Shown: positions 1 to 8,692 of the stretch, in pieces | How the letters are laid out: each line of letters starts with the position of its first letter | Numbering within the stretch: the stretch's first letter is position 1 | From: Thermopetrobacter sp. TC1 | GTDB taxonomy: Bacteria > Pseudomonadota > Alphaproteobacteria > Rhizobiales > Aestuariivirgaceae | Assembly: GCF_000746275.1 (NCBI RefSeq) | Contig: NZ_KN050828.1 | Coordinates: 1,004,664-1,068,663 of the forward strand | DNA: 64,000 nt | Direction of reading: 5' to 3' | The notes under the pieces: model-generated | The model's database searches: none | Told to the model about the DNA's origin: nothing | Seen by the model: the letters and a program-made list of their open reading frames with translations, nothing else | Made by a program: the position numbers and the translations under genes

Positions 1-28
1 GGATCTTGTAATAGTCCTTGAATTCCAT
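1..28 (-). CDS. J-domain protein (CbpA/DnaJ-like), first 9 codons only
   Basis: Read on the minus strand, an ATG at position 28 opens the peptide MEFKDYYKI and continues off the left edge. That is the classic opening of CbpA/DnaJ-type co-chaperones, whose J-domain starts with a K-D-Y-Y-x-I-L-G-V helix. Only nine codons are inside the window, so the HPD motif and C-terminal domains cannot be seen. The gene would be divergent from the prenyltransferase at 265. The roughly 236 bp between them shows no clear element. The identification rests on the short motif alone. Confidence 0.6.
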
Positions 29-264
29 GGAAAAGCCCTGCGGAACGCGTTGTCACGTCAACGATGGGATCGGTCAACAGATGGGCAGGGCAGGCGCCGG
101 TGTCAACCGTGTGGATGGGAACCACCCTGAAACACCTGCATTCTTCCCTGTCTTTCCACGTTCTGCGGGCGGGCGCTTGAGCAGGATCAAGTTTCTTCGG
201 GCCCGGAGAATGCTATGAAACGCAGCATTCGCGAACGACACGCAAGGATAACAGATAACCCACC

Positions 265-1191
265 ATGCCCGATATGCGCGAATCGACATGGAAGAGCTGG
301 CTGAAGCTTTCTCGCCCTGAGTTTCATACCGTCGGGGTCTTTCCCCTGCTGCTGGGGGCGGCGCTAGGCTATCGCGCAAGCGGCAGCCTGGAGCCGGTGG
401 CGCTGGCGCTTGCCCTTCTGGCCACGGTGCTGATCATGCTCGTCACCTACTGGACGGGTGAGGTGTTTGATTACGACGTGGATGCCCTTTCCGCTCGGCT
501 GGAGAAGAACCGGTTTTCGGGCGGCACCCTTGTGTTGCAGACGACCGGACTTGCCCGCGAACACGTGCTGAAGGCGGCGTGGGCTGCGGCCCTGCTGGCC
601 CTTGCCGTGGGTGTGTGGCTGGCCTGGGGCATGGGCTATGGCTCCTCGCTGTTCGTGGCGGGCGCGGCCGGCGGCGCCATGGGCTTTTTCTACAGTACGC
701 CGCCCTTTCGCTGGGCCTATCGCGGGCTGGGCGAAGTGTTCATCGCGCTGGCCTATGGCTGGCTGCCGGTGGCGGTGGGATATTTCATCCAGGCGCGCAT
801 GTGGGATCTGGTGCCCATCCTCGTTTATGGCGCGCCGGTGGCCATTTCCATCTTTCTCGTGATCCTCATCAATGAATTTCCCGACTATCCGGCCGATTTG
901 CGCATGAACAAGCGCAATCTCGTCGTGCGCCTGGGGCGGGAACGGGCCGCGGCGCTCTATGCGGCGGGGGCTGTCGTGTTTGCGGCTGTGGTCGCGCTGT
1001 TTGCCCTGGCCGGAGAGCGCCCGTTTCTGTTCGCGCTTCCCACAGCCGTTCTGGCGCTGGCCAACGCCCTGGCCATGGGCAGGGGGCAATGGCGCCATCG
1101 TGAGCGGCTGGAAGCCTTGTGCGCGCGCACGCTGATCGTCAACATCGCGGGCACGCTGCTGCTCACGGCCGGGGTGCTGCTCATGCCGTGA
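265..1191 (+). CDS. UbiA-family membrane prenyltransferase
   Basis: 308 aa integral membrane protein with about eight to nine hydrophobic segments. Both Asp-rich motifs of the UbiA superfamily are visible: DYDVD near residue 75 and DYPAD near residue 212, the latter followed by a charged R-M-N-K-R loop as in MenA-like enzymes. These motifs bind Mg-prenyl diphosphate, and the enzyme transfers a prenyl chain to an aromatic or other acceptor. Its acceptor cannot be told from sequence; quinone synthesis is the usual role. It lies 50 bp upstream of a UbiH-like flavoprotein on the same strand, so the two may act together. No strong ribosome site precedes this ATG, and an ATG three codons later is possible. 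Confidence 0.8.
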   Translation: MPDMRESTWKSWLKLSRPEFHTVGVFPLLLGAALGYRASGSLEPVALALALLATVLIMLVTYWTGEVFDYDVDALSARLEKNRFSGGTLVLQTTGLAREHVLKAAWAAALLALAVGVWLAWGMGYGSSLFVAGAAGGAMGFFYSTPPFRWAYRGLGEVFIALAYGWLPVAVGYFIQARMWDLVPILVYGAPVAISIFLVILINEFPDYPADLRMNKRNLVVRLGRERAAALYAAGAVVFAAVVALFALAGERPFLFALPTAVLALANALAMGRGQWRHRERLEALCARTLIVNIAGTLLLTAGVLLMP

Positions 1192-1241
1192 GGGCGCAGG
1201 CCCGCTCACGGCTCTGACCACGGGCCTCGGGAACATGACCC

Positions 1242-2192
1242 ATGCATGACATCATCATTCTTGGGCAGGGGGCGCTCGCCCTGTTTGCCGCGCGCAAGGC
1301 GCTGATGAAGGGCGAGAAGGCGCTGGTGATCGGCGAAGGTGTGCCTTTCGATCGTTTTCTGCTGCTGCATGAAAATGCACTCAGGCGGCTTGAGCGCGTC
1401 TTTGGGGCCGCGCCCGGGCATCCCCTGACCGGGGTGAAAGTGCTCAATCGCCATCTTGAGCCGCTGAAATTTCTGTCGTTTGCCGATTACGGGCTGAGGC
1501 TTCATGCCATGCGCTATTCGGCCCTGCTGGAGTGGATGCGGCCGTGGCATGAGGCGGAGACGATTACCGCACGCGTTGCCGCTCTCGACGGGGAGGGCCG
1601 CGTGCGCCTTGCGGATGGGCGCACGTTTTCGGCCCGAAAAATGGTGATCAACACGATTGCCGCCTTCAATCGCCCGCGTTTGCGCTTTCGGCATCGCAAG
1701 GTGTTTCGCATGCGCTTTCTGCAGACAGACGTGGCGCAGGATGCGGTGCTGCAGATCAACGACGCGGGCTGTTATGCCGCCATTGTCCCGTTCGGGGATG
1801 AGGCGGCCGTGGTCAGCAGCGGGGATGAAACTCCCTTGCGGGCGCTGCTTGGTGAATCAGTCATGAAGACGCCCGCGATGGAACTGCATCTTGAAACCTG
1901 GTGCGGCCTGATCATGCGGCAGGGGCGCGTTGTGCATGTGGGAGAGGCCTTTCGGCGGGTGCATCCGCACACCGGGCAGGGGCTGAACCGGGCGCTGGAT
2001 ACCATCGATGCGCTGCTGGAAGGGCGCGGCCTTGGGCGGGAGCGCCTTTATGACTGTCTGATGTGGGCGGGAGGGATTGCGCTTGATCTCTCCTGGGGTG
2101 TCAGCCCCTTCTTGCGCGATGCGATCTTCAGCCTGCTCGATACACGAATCGGCATGCGGCTGCTCAGCGGCACGGCCTTCTGGCATGACTGA
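1242..2192 (+). CDS. FAD-dependent oxidoreductase, divergent UbiH/UbiF-like
   Basis: 316 aa, shorter than usual UbiH hydroxylases (about 390-400 aa). The N-terminus carries a beta strand followed by G-Q-G-A-L-A, a variant of the dinucleotide-binding G-x-G-x-x-G. Near residue 228 comes G-E-A-F-R-R followed by P-H-T-G-Q-G-L-N, the second FAD-contact motif of aromatic-ring monooxygenases (usual form G-D-A-A-H...P...G-Q-G). The middle part, which holds the NAD(P)H-contact D-G motif in this family, is poorly conserved, so activity is uncertain. It follows the prenyltransferase gene on the same strand; a role in modifying a prenylated product is inference. Confidence 0.65.
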   Translation: MHDIIILGQGALALFAARKALMKGEKALVIGEGVPFDRFLLLHENALRRLERVFGAAPGHPLTGVKVLNRHLEPLKFLSFADYGLRLHAMRYSALLEWMRPWHEAETITARVAALDGEGRVRLADGRTFSARKMVINTIAAFNRPRLRFRHRKVFRMRFLQTDVAQDAVLQINDAGCYAAIVPFGDEAAVVSSGDETPLRALLGESVMKTPAMELHLETWCGLIMRQGRVVHVGEAFRRVHPHTGQGLNRALDTIDALLEGRGLGRERLYDCLMWAGGIALDLSWGVSPFLRDAIFSLLDTRIGMRLLSGTAFWHD

Positions 2193-2204
2193 CGATCGTT
2201 GCGG

Positions 2205-3032
2205 TCAATTGACGGGCGCGTTGGGGAAAAACAGCTGCTGACCATGCAGCCGATAGCTGGCGATGGCCTTCTGTCCTTCCGGGCCGGTGAGCCAGTCAAT
2301 GAAGGCGCGGGCGGCCTTTTCCTTCACGTGCGGATGACGCTTTGGATTGACCAGCATGACGCCATACTGATTGAACAGGGCGGGATCACCCTGCACGACG
2401 ATCTTCAGATCGCCCTTGTTGCGAAAGGCGATCCATGTGGCGCGGTCAGTGAGGGTGCAGGCGTTCATGGCGGCGGCGGCGTTGAGGGTGGCGCCCATGC
2501 CGGAGCCGGTTTCGCGATACCAGGTGCCGCTGTCGCGGGTGGGGTCGATGCCGGCCTTGCGCCACAGCGCGCGCTCCTTCTTGTGGGTGCCGGAATCATC
2601 GCCGCGGGAAACAAACGGCACGCGCTTTTCGGCAATGCGGCGCAAGGCAGCGGAGGCGTCCTTCATGCCGGCGATGCCGGCAGGATCGCTTTTGGGGCAG
2701 ACGATGACGAAATCGTTGTACATGACATCACGCCGGTCCACGCCCCAGCCTTCCTTGAGAAACTTCATCTCCGCATCCCTGGCATGCACAAGCAAAACAT
2801 CGCCGTCGCCATTGCGGGCATTGCGCAGGGCCTGACCGGTGCCGACGGCCACGACCTTGACCGTAATTCCGGTCTTTTTCTTGAAAAGCGGCAGGAGATA
2901 GTCGAGCAGGCCGGAATTCTGCGTGGAGGTGGTGGACTGCAGGATGATGCTCTCGCCGGCCAGGCTTGCGTGTGTAACTCCAAGGGCAAGGATAAGGACC
3001 AGAATGGCAAGGCGGGCAAAAGAGCGGAACAT
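2205..3032 (-). CDS. tupA: tungstate ABC transporter substrate-binding protein TupA
   Basis: Periplasmic binding protein for tungstate. After a signal peptide (hydrophobic core A-I-L-V-L-I-L-A-L-G, likely cut near S-L-A) the mature protein begins with the S-T-T-S-T oxyanion-binding motif that typifies TupA rather than ModA. A second anion-contact stretch, S-R-G-D-D-S-G-T-H, is also present. I chose the ATG at 3032 because a GAGG lies 9 nt upstream; in-frame starts at 3038, 3047, 3065 and 3092 would add N-terminal residues before the signal peptide. It follows tupB on the same strand. The C-terminus converges on the flavoprotein gene 12 bp away. Confidence 0.88.
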   Translation of the reverse strand: MFRSFARLAILVLILALGVTHASLAGESIILQSTTSTQNSGLLDYLLPLFKKKTGITVKVVAVGTGQALRNARNGDGDVLLVHARDAEMKFLKEGWGVDRRDVMYNDFVIVCPKSDPAGIAGMKDASAALRRIAEKRVPFVSRGDDSGTHKKERALWRKAGIDPTRDSGTWYRETGSGMGATLNAAAAMNACTLTDRATWIAFRNKGDLKIVVQGDPALFNQYGVMLVNPKRHPHVKEKAARAFIDWLTGPEGQKAIASYRLHGQQLFFPNAPVN

Positions 3033-3091
3033 GGTCATGATCCTCATGATTGCCGGCTGTGACATGGCTGAATGGGACGGGTTTGCTTGCA

Positions 3092-3808
3092 TCAAGATGT
3101 GGCGTAGCCGCGGGCGGCACTGAAGGCGGAGAGAAGATTTACGGCGAGATTGACGGTCAGGGCAAGCAGGAGAAGGATGAGGCCAAGGGCGAGGGCGAGA
3201 GCGAGCTCTCCTTTCGAGGTTTCCAGCGCGATGGCCGTGGTCATCACCCGGGTGGCATGGCGGATGTTGCCGCCGACGATCATCACCGCGCCCACCTCGG
3301 CAATGGCGCGGCCAAAGCCGGCCAGCGCCGCCGTGGCCAGGGAGAGGCGGGCTTCAAAGAGCATGGTGCGCACAAGCTTCAGCCCGCGGATGTTCAGGGA
3401 GCGCATGGTCTCCTCGTATTCCTTCCACATGTCGGCGATGGTCTGACGCGTCAGGGCGATGATGATGGGCAGGACGAGGAGAGTCTGGGCGATGATCATG
3501 GCGGTAGGCGTATACAGCAGGCCAAGCACACCCAGCGGCCCGGAGCGCGACAGCAGCAGATAGACGATCAGACCCAGAACCACCGGCGGCATGCCCATGA
3601 ATGCGGTGATCAGCAGGGTGATGATGCGGTTGCCGGGAAAGCGATAGAGCGCAAGCACAGCCCCGATGGGAAAGCCGATGAGGGCGGCCAGCACAACCGC
3701 AGTGAGGGAAACCCGCAGGGAAAGCAGCACGATCTCCACAAGCTCCGAATCAAGGGTGGCAACAAGATGCGCCGCCTTCACGAAGGCCTGTGCGAAGCTG
3801 TTGTCCAT
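3092..3808 (-). CDS. tupB: tungstate ABC transporter permease TupB
   Basis: 238 aa inner-membrane permease with about five to six transmembrane helices and the EAA-type cytoplasmic loop (A-L-A-G-F-G-R-A-I-A-E-V-G-A) that docks on the ATPase. Sequence and pairing with TupA identify it as the tungstate permease. It is upstream of tupA on the same strand, about 60 bp from the preferred tupA start. No tupC ATPase gene is adjacent: a UbiH-like gene and a nicotinamidase gene flank the pair. The ATP-binding subunit must therefore be encoded outside this window. Confidence 0.87.
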   Translation of the reverse strand: MDNSFAQAFVKAAHLVATLDSELVEIVLLSLRVSLTAVVLAALIGFPIGAVLALYRFPGNRIITLLITAFMGMPPVVLGLIVYLLLSRSGPLGVLGLLYTPTAMIIAQTLLVLPIIIALTRQTIADMWKEYEETMRSLNIRGLKLVRTMLFEARLSLATAALAGFGRAIAEVGAVMIVGGNIRHATRVMTTAIALETSKGELALALALGLILLLLALTVNLAVNLLSAFSAARGYATS

Positions 3809-4012
3809 CGGCCTTGGTTCCCTTTCGGTTCAATCCTCGCGCCTTACATTGCCGCTTTCGGGGAATTTAAGCGCATTGCCAGAAAACCTAGCGGCTTTTG
3901 GGTCCGGGCAAAAGAGCCGCCGGGAGAAGCTCTTGCCTGCGGCCTGTCTGCACGGCACCATGACGGGGATGAGATTGCGGATCATCCGTCGCATGGAGAG
4001 GGAGAATGAGGG

Positions 4013-4621
4013 ATGCGCGCCCTGCTCGTGATTGACGTTCAGAAGGATTTCTGCCCCGGCGGCGCTCTGCCCGTGCCGGAGGGCGATGCGGTGGTGCCGG
4101 TGATCAACCGCATCATGCCGCGGTATGACATTGTTGTGTTCACGCAGGACTGGCATCCGGCCGATCATTTATCCTTCGCCAGCCAGCATGAGGGCAAGGC
4201 GCCGTTCGAGACGGTGACGCTTGCTTATGGCGAACAGGTTCTGTGGCCGGATCATTGTGTGCAGGGCAGCGAGGGAGCTGAATTCCATCCCGATCTTGAT
4301 GTGCGTCCGGCCCAGGCGATCATTCGCAAGGGCTTTCGCCGCGAAGTGGATTCCTATTCCGCCTTTTTCGAGAATGATCACGCCACGCCAACCGGTCTTG
4401 AGGGCTATTTGCGCAGCCGGGGCGTGGATGAGGTGCATCTGGCCGGGCTGGCCACGGATTTCTGCGTGGGCTTTTCGGCGCTGGATGCGGTGCGGTGCGG
4501 CTTTGTGGCCACGGTGATCGAGGATGCCTGCCGGGCCATCGATCTTGAGGGCTCGCTTCAGGCCATGCGCGAGAAATGGCAAAAAGCGGGTGTGCGCACG
4601 ATCACGAGCGCGGAAATCTGA
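4013..4621 (+). CDS. pncA: nicotinamidase
   Basis: 202 aa isochorismatase-fold hydrolase that converts nicotinamide to nicotinate for NAD salvage. The catalytic Asp is in V-I-D-V-Q-K-D-F near residue 8, the metal-binding region is D-W-H-P-A-D-H, and the nucleophilic Cys is in A-T-D-F-C-V near residue 149. Length and motifs match E. coli-type PncA throughout. A GGAGAATGAGGG-like ribosome site precedes the ATG. The dipeptidase gene follows 25 bp later on the same strand, so they may be cotranscribed, although the functions are unrelated. Confidence 0.93.
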   Translation: MRALLVIDVQKDFCPGGALPVPEGDAVVPVINRIMPRYDIVVFTQDWHPADHLSFASQHEGKAPFETVTLAYGEQVLWPDHCVQGSEGAEFHPDLDVRPAQAIIRKGFRREVDSYSAFFENDHATPTGLEGYLRSRGVDEVHLAGLATDFCVGFSALDAVRCGFVATVIEDACRAIDLEGSLQAMREKWQKAGVRTITSAEI

Positions 4622-4646
4622 GCCTACGGGGAGGGCTGGCGCCATC

Positions 4647-5258
4647 ATGTCCGAAGCTTCATCCATGCCGCCGCTGCCGGAGCATGTGATTGCACCGCTG
4701 GTGCAGATCGATGCGGCCGAATATGGCGTTGCGCTTGATGTGCGCTATGCGACGGCGAACAATCTCACAGGCCGGGCCTTTTACAGGCATGCGCGGGTGT
4801 ATTTGCGTCCGGAAGCGGCGGATGCCTTGAAAAACGCAGCGGCGCTTGCCCATGCCCTGGGGCTGAAGCTTCTGCTTTTTGACGGCTATCGGCCCGTGGC
4901 CGGGCAAATGGCGCTCTGGCAGGCCTGCCCGGATGAGGCTTATGTCTTTCCGCCGTGGAAAGGCTCCACGCACACGCGCGGGATCGCCGTGGATCTCTCC
5001 CTCATCGATGCCGAAAGCGGGCAGCCTCTGGACATGGGCACGGATTTCGACGACATGAGCCCGCGCTCGCATCCCTCCTGCCGTGCGGTCTCACAAACCG
5101 CGCTTGCCAACCGCATGCTGCTGGCCGGGATCATGACCACGGCGGGATTTGAGGGCATTCCCACCGAATGGTGGCATTTTCAGCTGCCTAATCCCGACTC
5201 CTGGCCCTTGATCGACGAGCGCAGCCTGCCCGAACCGCTGGTGATCAGCGACGGGTGA
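4647..5258 (+). CDS. D-alanyl-D-alanine dipeptidase (VanX/DdpX family)
   Basis: 203 aa zinc peptidase of the M15D family. It has S-T-H-T-R-G-I-A-V-D (S-x-H-x-x-G-x-A-x-D, zinc ligands His and Asp) near residue 107 and E-W-W-H-F (catalytic Glu, zinc ligand His) near residue 174. Such enzymes hydrolyse D-Ala-D-Ala; in Gram-negatives without vancomycin resistance the usual role is recycling cell-wall D-alanine. The ATG at 4647 gives the family-typical N-terminus; a longer reading frame upstream would overlap pncA. No clear signal peptide is visible, so the enzyme is probably cytoplasmic. Confidence 0.87.
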   Translation: MSEASSMPPLPEHVIAPLVQIDAAEYGVALDVRYATANNLTGRAFYRHARVYLRPEAADALKNAAALAHALGLKLLLFDGYRPVAGQMALWQACPDEAYVFPPWKGSTHTRGIAVDLSLIDAESGQPLDMGTDFDDMSPRSHPSCRAVSQTALANRMLLAGIMTTAGFEGIPTEWWHFQLPNPDSWPLIDERSLPEPLVISDG

Positions 5259-5309
5259 GAGCGCGTCGTTCTTGAACACGTTGGCTGATGAGGCCCGCGG
5301 GCCGGTTTT

Positions 5310-5687
5310 TCAGGGTTCGCGGCTTAGGCCTTCCTTTTCCAGGCGCTGCAGGTAGTCCTGCCAGAGGACGTCCATGTTGCGGCCGGTTTCCAGGAAATAG
5401 TCCCAGGTGAACAGGCCGGTGTCATGGCCGTCGTCGAAAACGAGCTTGACCGCATACTGGCCGGTGGGCTCGATCTTGGTGATGCGCACGTTCTTCTTGC
5501 CGGGTACGGTCTTGCGCTGCGAGGGATGATGCCCTTGCACCTCGGCCGAAGGTGAGGTCACGCGCAGAAACTCGGCGGTGTATTCGAACTGCTCGCCGTT
5601 TTCGAACTTCACGATCAGCTTGCGGCCTTCATCGGTGAGGCGGATTTCCTCCGGCCAGACATCGAGATCATCAGTGTTGGCGTTCAT
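5310..5687 (-). CDS. DUF971 protein (GBBH-like N-terminal domain)
   Basis: 125 aa small protein of the DUF971/gamma-butyrobetaine-hydroxylase-like N-terminal family. It shows the characteristic W-P-E-E-I-R-L start, a L-R-V-x-S-P-S-A-E-V-Q-G-H core and the C-terminal G-H-D-T-G-L-F-T-W-D-Y segment. The domain is linked to iron-sulfur and iron-handling proteins in other organisms, but its molecular function here is not established. It lies 49 bp downstream of the Trm112-like gene on the same strand, an arrangement that may form one operon with the upstream ybbN-like gene's block. Confidence 0.82.
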   Translation of the reverse strand: MNANTDDLDVWPEEIRLTDEGRKLIVKFENGEQFEYTAEFLRVTSPSAEVQGHHPSQRKTVPGKKNVRITKIEPTGQYAVKLVFDDGHDTGLFTWDYFLETGRNMDVLWQDYLQRLEKEGLSREP

Positions 5688-5736
5688 GGCGCTTCATCCA
5701 TCCCTGTTTGTCGCCTTGATCCTTTTGTGTATACGC

Positions 5737-5973
5737 TCAGTCCGCATCAAGCGGGCGCGCTTCCTCGATGAGCATGATAGGAATGCCGTCGCGAATGGGA
5801 TAGGCCAGTTTCGCTGCCCGGGATATGAGCTCCTGGCGTTCGGCGTCGTATTCCAGAACGGTGTGTGTCTTGGGACAGACGAGAATTTCCAGCAGGCGCC
5901 GGTCCACGCTGTAGCCGGCTTCCGGCTGTTCGCTGCCGGTTTCCTGCGACGGTGATGTTTGCCGTTCGCTCAT
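5737..5973 (-). CDS. Trm112-like protein (UPF0434)
   Basis: 78 aa. The central part [10 protein letters not shown] followed by [13 protein letters not shown] matches the bacterial Trm112/YcaR family, whose eukaryotic relatives activate methyltransferases. Only one of the usual zinc-ligand cysteines (in V-C-P) is obvious, as in many bacterial members. It lies between the DUF971 gene and the ybbN-like gene, all on the minus strand with gaps of 49 and 21 bp, so cotranscription is likely. The function in this organism is unknown. Confidence 0.82.
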   Translation of the reverse strand: MSERQTSPSQETGSEQPEAGYSVDRRLLEILVCPKTHTVLEYDAERQELISRAAKLAYPIRDGIPIMLIEEARPLDAD

Positions 5974-5994
5974 GGTTCGCTTGCCGCTTTCTTG

Positions 5995-6972
5995 TCAGGC
6001 GAAAAGGATCGAGGACAGCCGCTTGCGCCCCTCTTGCGTGAGCGGATCGGAATCGCCCCAGGCCTCGAAGAACTTCAAAAGCTCCTTGCGGGCGGCATCA
6101 TCGTTCCAGGACCTGTCCTTCTGGATGATATAGAGCAGATGCTCCATGGCCTCCTCGCGCCGGTTGGCGGCGTTGAGCTTTTGCGCCAGGGCAAAGCGGC
6201 TTTCGAAGTCGTCGGGATTCTCCTCGATCTTCTTTTTCAGCTCGGCGATCTCGCCCTCGTCCACCGGGGTTTCCGCAAGCTCCAGCGCGGCGCGCGCCGC
6301 CTTGATGGCGTCGTCGTTCTTCTTGTCCTCGGGCAGGGAATCGAGAACGGCCCTGGCGCCGTTGAGATCGCCCAGGACGATCTGGGCACGGACAAGCCCG
6401 GCGACGGCCTTCATGTTCTCGGGATCGGCCTGCACGGCCTGGGCATAGAGCGAAAGCGCATCCTGCGCGTTGTTCTGCTTCAAGGCCTCATCGGCCAGCT
6501 TCATGATCTCTTCCGCCGCCTTGCCGGGGCCGCCCATGCCGGCCACCTTGTTGACGAAGGCGCGCACCTGGCTTTCCGGCAGGGCGCCGGCGAAGCCATC
6601 CACGGGCTGGCCATTGACGAAGGCATAGACCATGGGCACGGACTGGATGCGCAGCTGCTGGGCCAGGGCCTGGTTCTTGTCCACGTCGATCTTGACCAGG
6701 CGCACCTTGCCGCCGGCCTCGCGCACCACCTTCTCCAGAACCGGCTTGAGCTGCTTGCAGGGGCCGCACCAGGTGGCCCAGAAATCGACAATGACCGGCA
6801 CCTGCCGTGAGGCCTCGATCACGTCCTCGATGAAGTGTTCGGTGTCGGAATCCTTGATGATGTCGCCGGTGGGGCGTGCGCCGTTGCCGCCTGCGCCATT
6901 GCCCCCCGGCGCACCGGCAGCCCCGCCGCTAGCAGAAAAGCTTGTGCCCATGGAAAAGGTCTTGTCCGTCAT
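5995..6972 (-). CDS. thioredoxin-TPR protein YbbN/CnoX-like co-chaperone
   Basis: 325 aa. After a Gly/Ala/Asn-rich N-terminal stretch (about residues 10-35), a thioredoxin domain follows with W-C-G-P-C intact near residue 71. The C-terminal half contains TPR-like helices (for example A-L-S-L-Y-A-Q-A-V-Q-A-D-P), as in YbbN/CnoX. The E. coli protein, which lacks the full CxxC, protects and transfers clients to GroEL; alphaproteobacterial homologues keep the redox pair. The ATG at 6972 starts M-T-D-K-T-F; the reading frame upstream is longer but has no ribosome site. Probable operon with the Trm112-like and DUF971 genes. Confidence 0.88.
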   Translation of the reverse strand: MTDKTFSMGTSFSASGGAAGAPGGNGAGGNGARPTGDIIKDSDTEHFIEDVIEASRQVPVIVDFWATWCGPCKQLKPVLEKVVREAGGKVRLVKIDVDKNQALAQQLRIQSVPMVYAFVNGQPVDGFAGALPESQVRAFVNKVAGMGGPGKAAEEIMKLADEALKQNNAQDALSLYAQAVQADPENMKAVAGLVRAQIVLGDLNGARAVLDSLPEDKKNDDAIKAARAALELAETPVDEGEIAELKKKIEENPDDFESRFALAQKLNAANRREEAMEHLLYIIQKDRSWNDDAARKELLKFFEAWGDSDPLTQEGRKRLSSILFA

Positions 6973-7212
6973 GGCTCTTTCCGATGTTCCTGATTTCGTG
7001 TGATTCCTGCTGTGACGTTCCTTCTGCCGGTCCGTGACGCGCAAAGGGTAAAAGCGGCCCAGTTTGTGGCCTGGCCATGCACGCAATCCGGACCGGCATG
7101 GACCGGTTTCTCCCCATAGATGGACCATCGGAGGGGCACTTGCAATGCCCCGCGGCCGGATCAGGGGCAAGTTACAAAGTCACAAAGGGCGTGGGAAAGC
7201 ACCATGCGGACG

Positions 7213-8439
7213 TCAGCCCTGTTCGCGGCGGCGCCTGGCCAGCGCACGCAGGCGCAGGGCGTTGAGCCTGATGAAGCCCTCCGCATCCTTCTGGTCATAG
7301 GCGCCTTCATCATCCTCGAAGGTGACCAGAGACTCGTCATAAAGCGACTTGGGCGACTTGCGCCCGGTGATGATGACGTTGCCCTTATACAGCTTCAGCC
7401 GCACGGTGCCTTCCACGTCCTCCTGGCTCTTGTCGATGAGGGCCTGAAGCATCTCGCGCTCCGGCGAGAACCAGAAGCCGTTGTAGATGAGGGTGGCATA
7501 ACGCGGCATCAGCTCGTCCTTTAAGTGCATGGCCTCGCGGTCCAGCGTGATGGACTCGATGGCGCGGTGCGCCGGCAGCAGGATGGTGCCGCCCGGGGTT
7601 TCGTAAATGCCGCGGCTCTTCATGCCGACAAAACGGTTCTCCACCATGTCCACGCGGCCGATGCCGTGTTTCTTGGCCAGATCGTTGAGCGTGGCGAGCA
7701 GGGTGGCCGGGCTCATGCGCTCGCCATTGACGGCCACCGGATCCCCTTTCTCGAAATCGATGGTGATCTCTTCCGGCTCATCCGGTGCCTCCATGGGCGA
7801 GACGGTGCGTTGAAACACGTATGGCGCCGGCTCCTGCCACGGGTCTTCCAGGATCTTGCCCTCGGAGGAGGAGTGCAGGAGGTTGGCGTCCACGGAGAAG
7901 GGCGCCTCGCCGCGCTTGTCCTTCGGCACCGGGATCTGGTGCTTTTCCGCAAAGGCGATGAGATCGGAGCGGCTCTTGAAGTCCCACTCGCGCCATGGGG
8001 CAATGACCTTGATGTCCGGATCCAGCGCATAGGCCGAAAGCTCGAATCGCACCTGATCGTTGCCCTTGCCGGTGGCGCCGTGGGCGATGGCATCCGCGCC
8101 GGTCTCATGGGCGATTTCCACAAGGCGCTTGGCAATCAGCGGGCGGGCGATGGAGGTGCCGAGCAGGTAGACACCCTCATACATGGCATTGGCGCGGAAC
8201 ATGGGAAAGACATAATCGCGCACGAATTCCTCGCGCAGATCCTCGATGTAGATCTCCTTGATCCCCAGCATCTCGGCCTTGCGGCGGGCTTCCTCCAGCT
8301 CCTCGCCCTGGCCCAAGTCGGCGGTGAAGGTGACCACCTCGGCGCCATAATGTTCCTGCAGCCATTTCAGGATGATGGAGGTGTCCAGCCCGCCGGAATA
8401 GGCCAGCACCACCTTTTTCACGGAACCCTTTTCAGCCAT
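7213..8439 (-). CDS. argG: argininosuccinate synthase
   Basis: 408 aa. It ligates citrulline and aspartate with ATP, the penultimate step of arginine synthesis. The P-loop A-Y-S-G-G-L-D-T-S is near residue 13 and the citrulline/aspartate motif [12 protein letters not shown] near residue 120, both intact. The ATG at 8439 gives the standard N-terminus M-A-E-K-G-S-V-K-K; the open frame upstream is not family-like. It is transcribed alone, divergent from the Lys/Ser-repeat gene 253 bp away. argH is not in the window. Confidence 0.97.
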   Translation of the reverse strand: MAEKGSVKKVVLAYSGGLDTSIILKWLQEHYGAEVVTFTADLGQGEELEEARRKAEMLGIKEIYIEDLREEFVRDYVFPMFRANAMYEGVYLLGTSIARPLIAKRLVEIAHETGADAIAHGATGKGNDQVRFELSAYALDPDIKVIAPWREWDFKSRSDLIAFAEKHQIPVPKDKRGEAPFSVDANLLHSSSEGKILEDPWQEPAPYVFQRTVSPMEAPDEPEEITIDFEKGDPVAVNGERMSPATLLATLNDLAKKHGIGRVDMVENRFVGMKSRGIYETPGGTILLPAHRAIESITLDREAMHLKDELMPRYATLIYNGFWFSPEREMLQALIDKSQEDVEGTVRLKLYKGNVIITGRKSPKSLYDESLVTFEDDEGAYDQKDAEGFIRLNALRLRALARRRREQG

Positions 8440-8692
8440 GGCTTTTTCATCTCCGTCTTGAAGTGCCTTTGGCGAAAGGCCGAACGGGCCGCTTCGCTGC
8501 CGGCGGCGTTTATTGATGATCCGCAGCCCGTTTACAGGGCAAGGGCGGGCTTGAGCAAGCGAAAAGCCTGCCAAAAAGGGCGCCTCTTGCACGTGCGGCA
8601 GTGCATGGGCATAGTAGGCGGCGACCGGGGGCCGGCCGTCATGCGGCTGCGGCCCCGCCGGATGAGGATCATCATCAAGGGGAGCAGGACTC

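Noticed and set aside
5288..5306. Palindrome GGCCCGCGGGCC followed by a T-run after the dipeptidase gene
   Set aside because: As a hairpin it leaves only a 4-bp stem; too weak to call a terminator.
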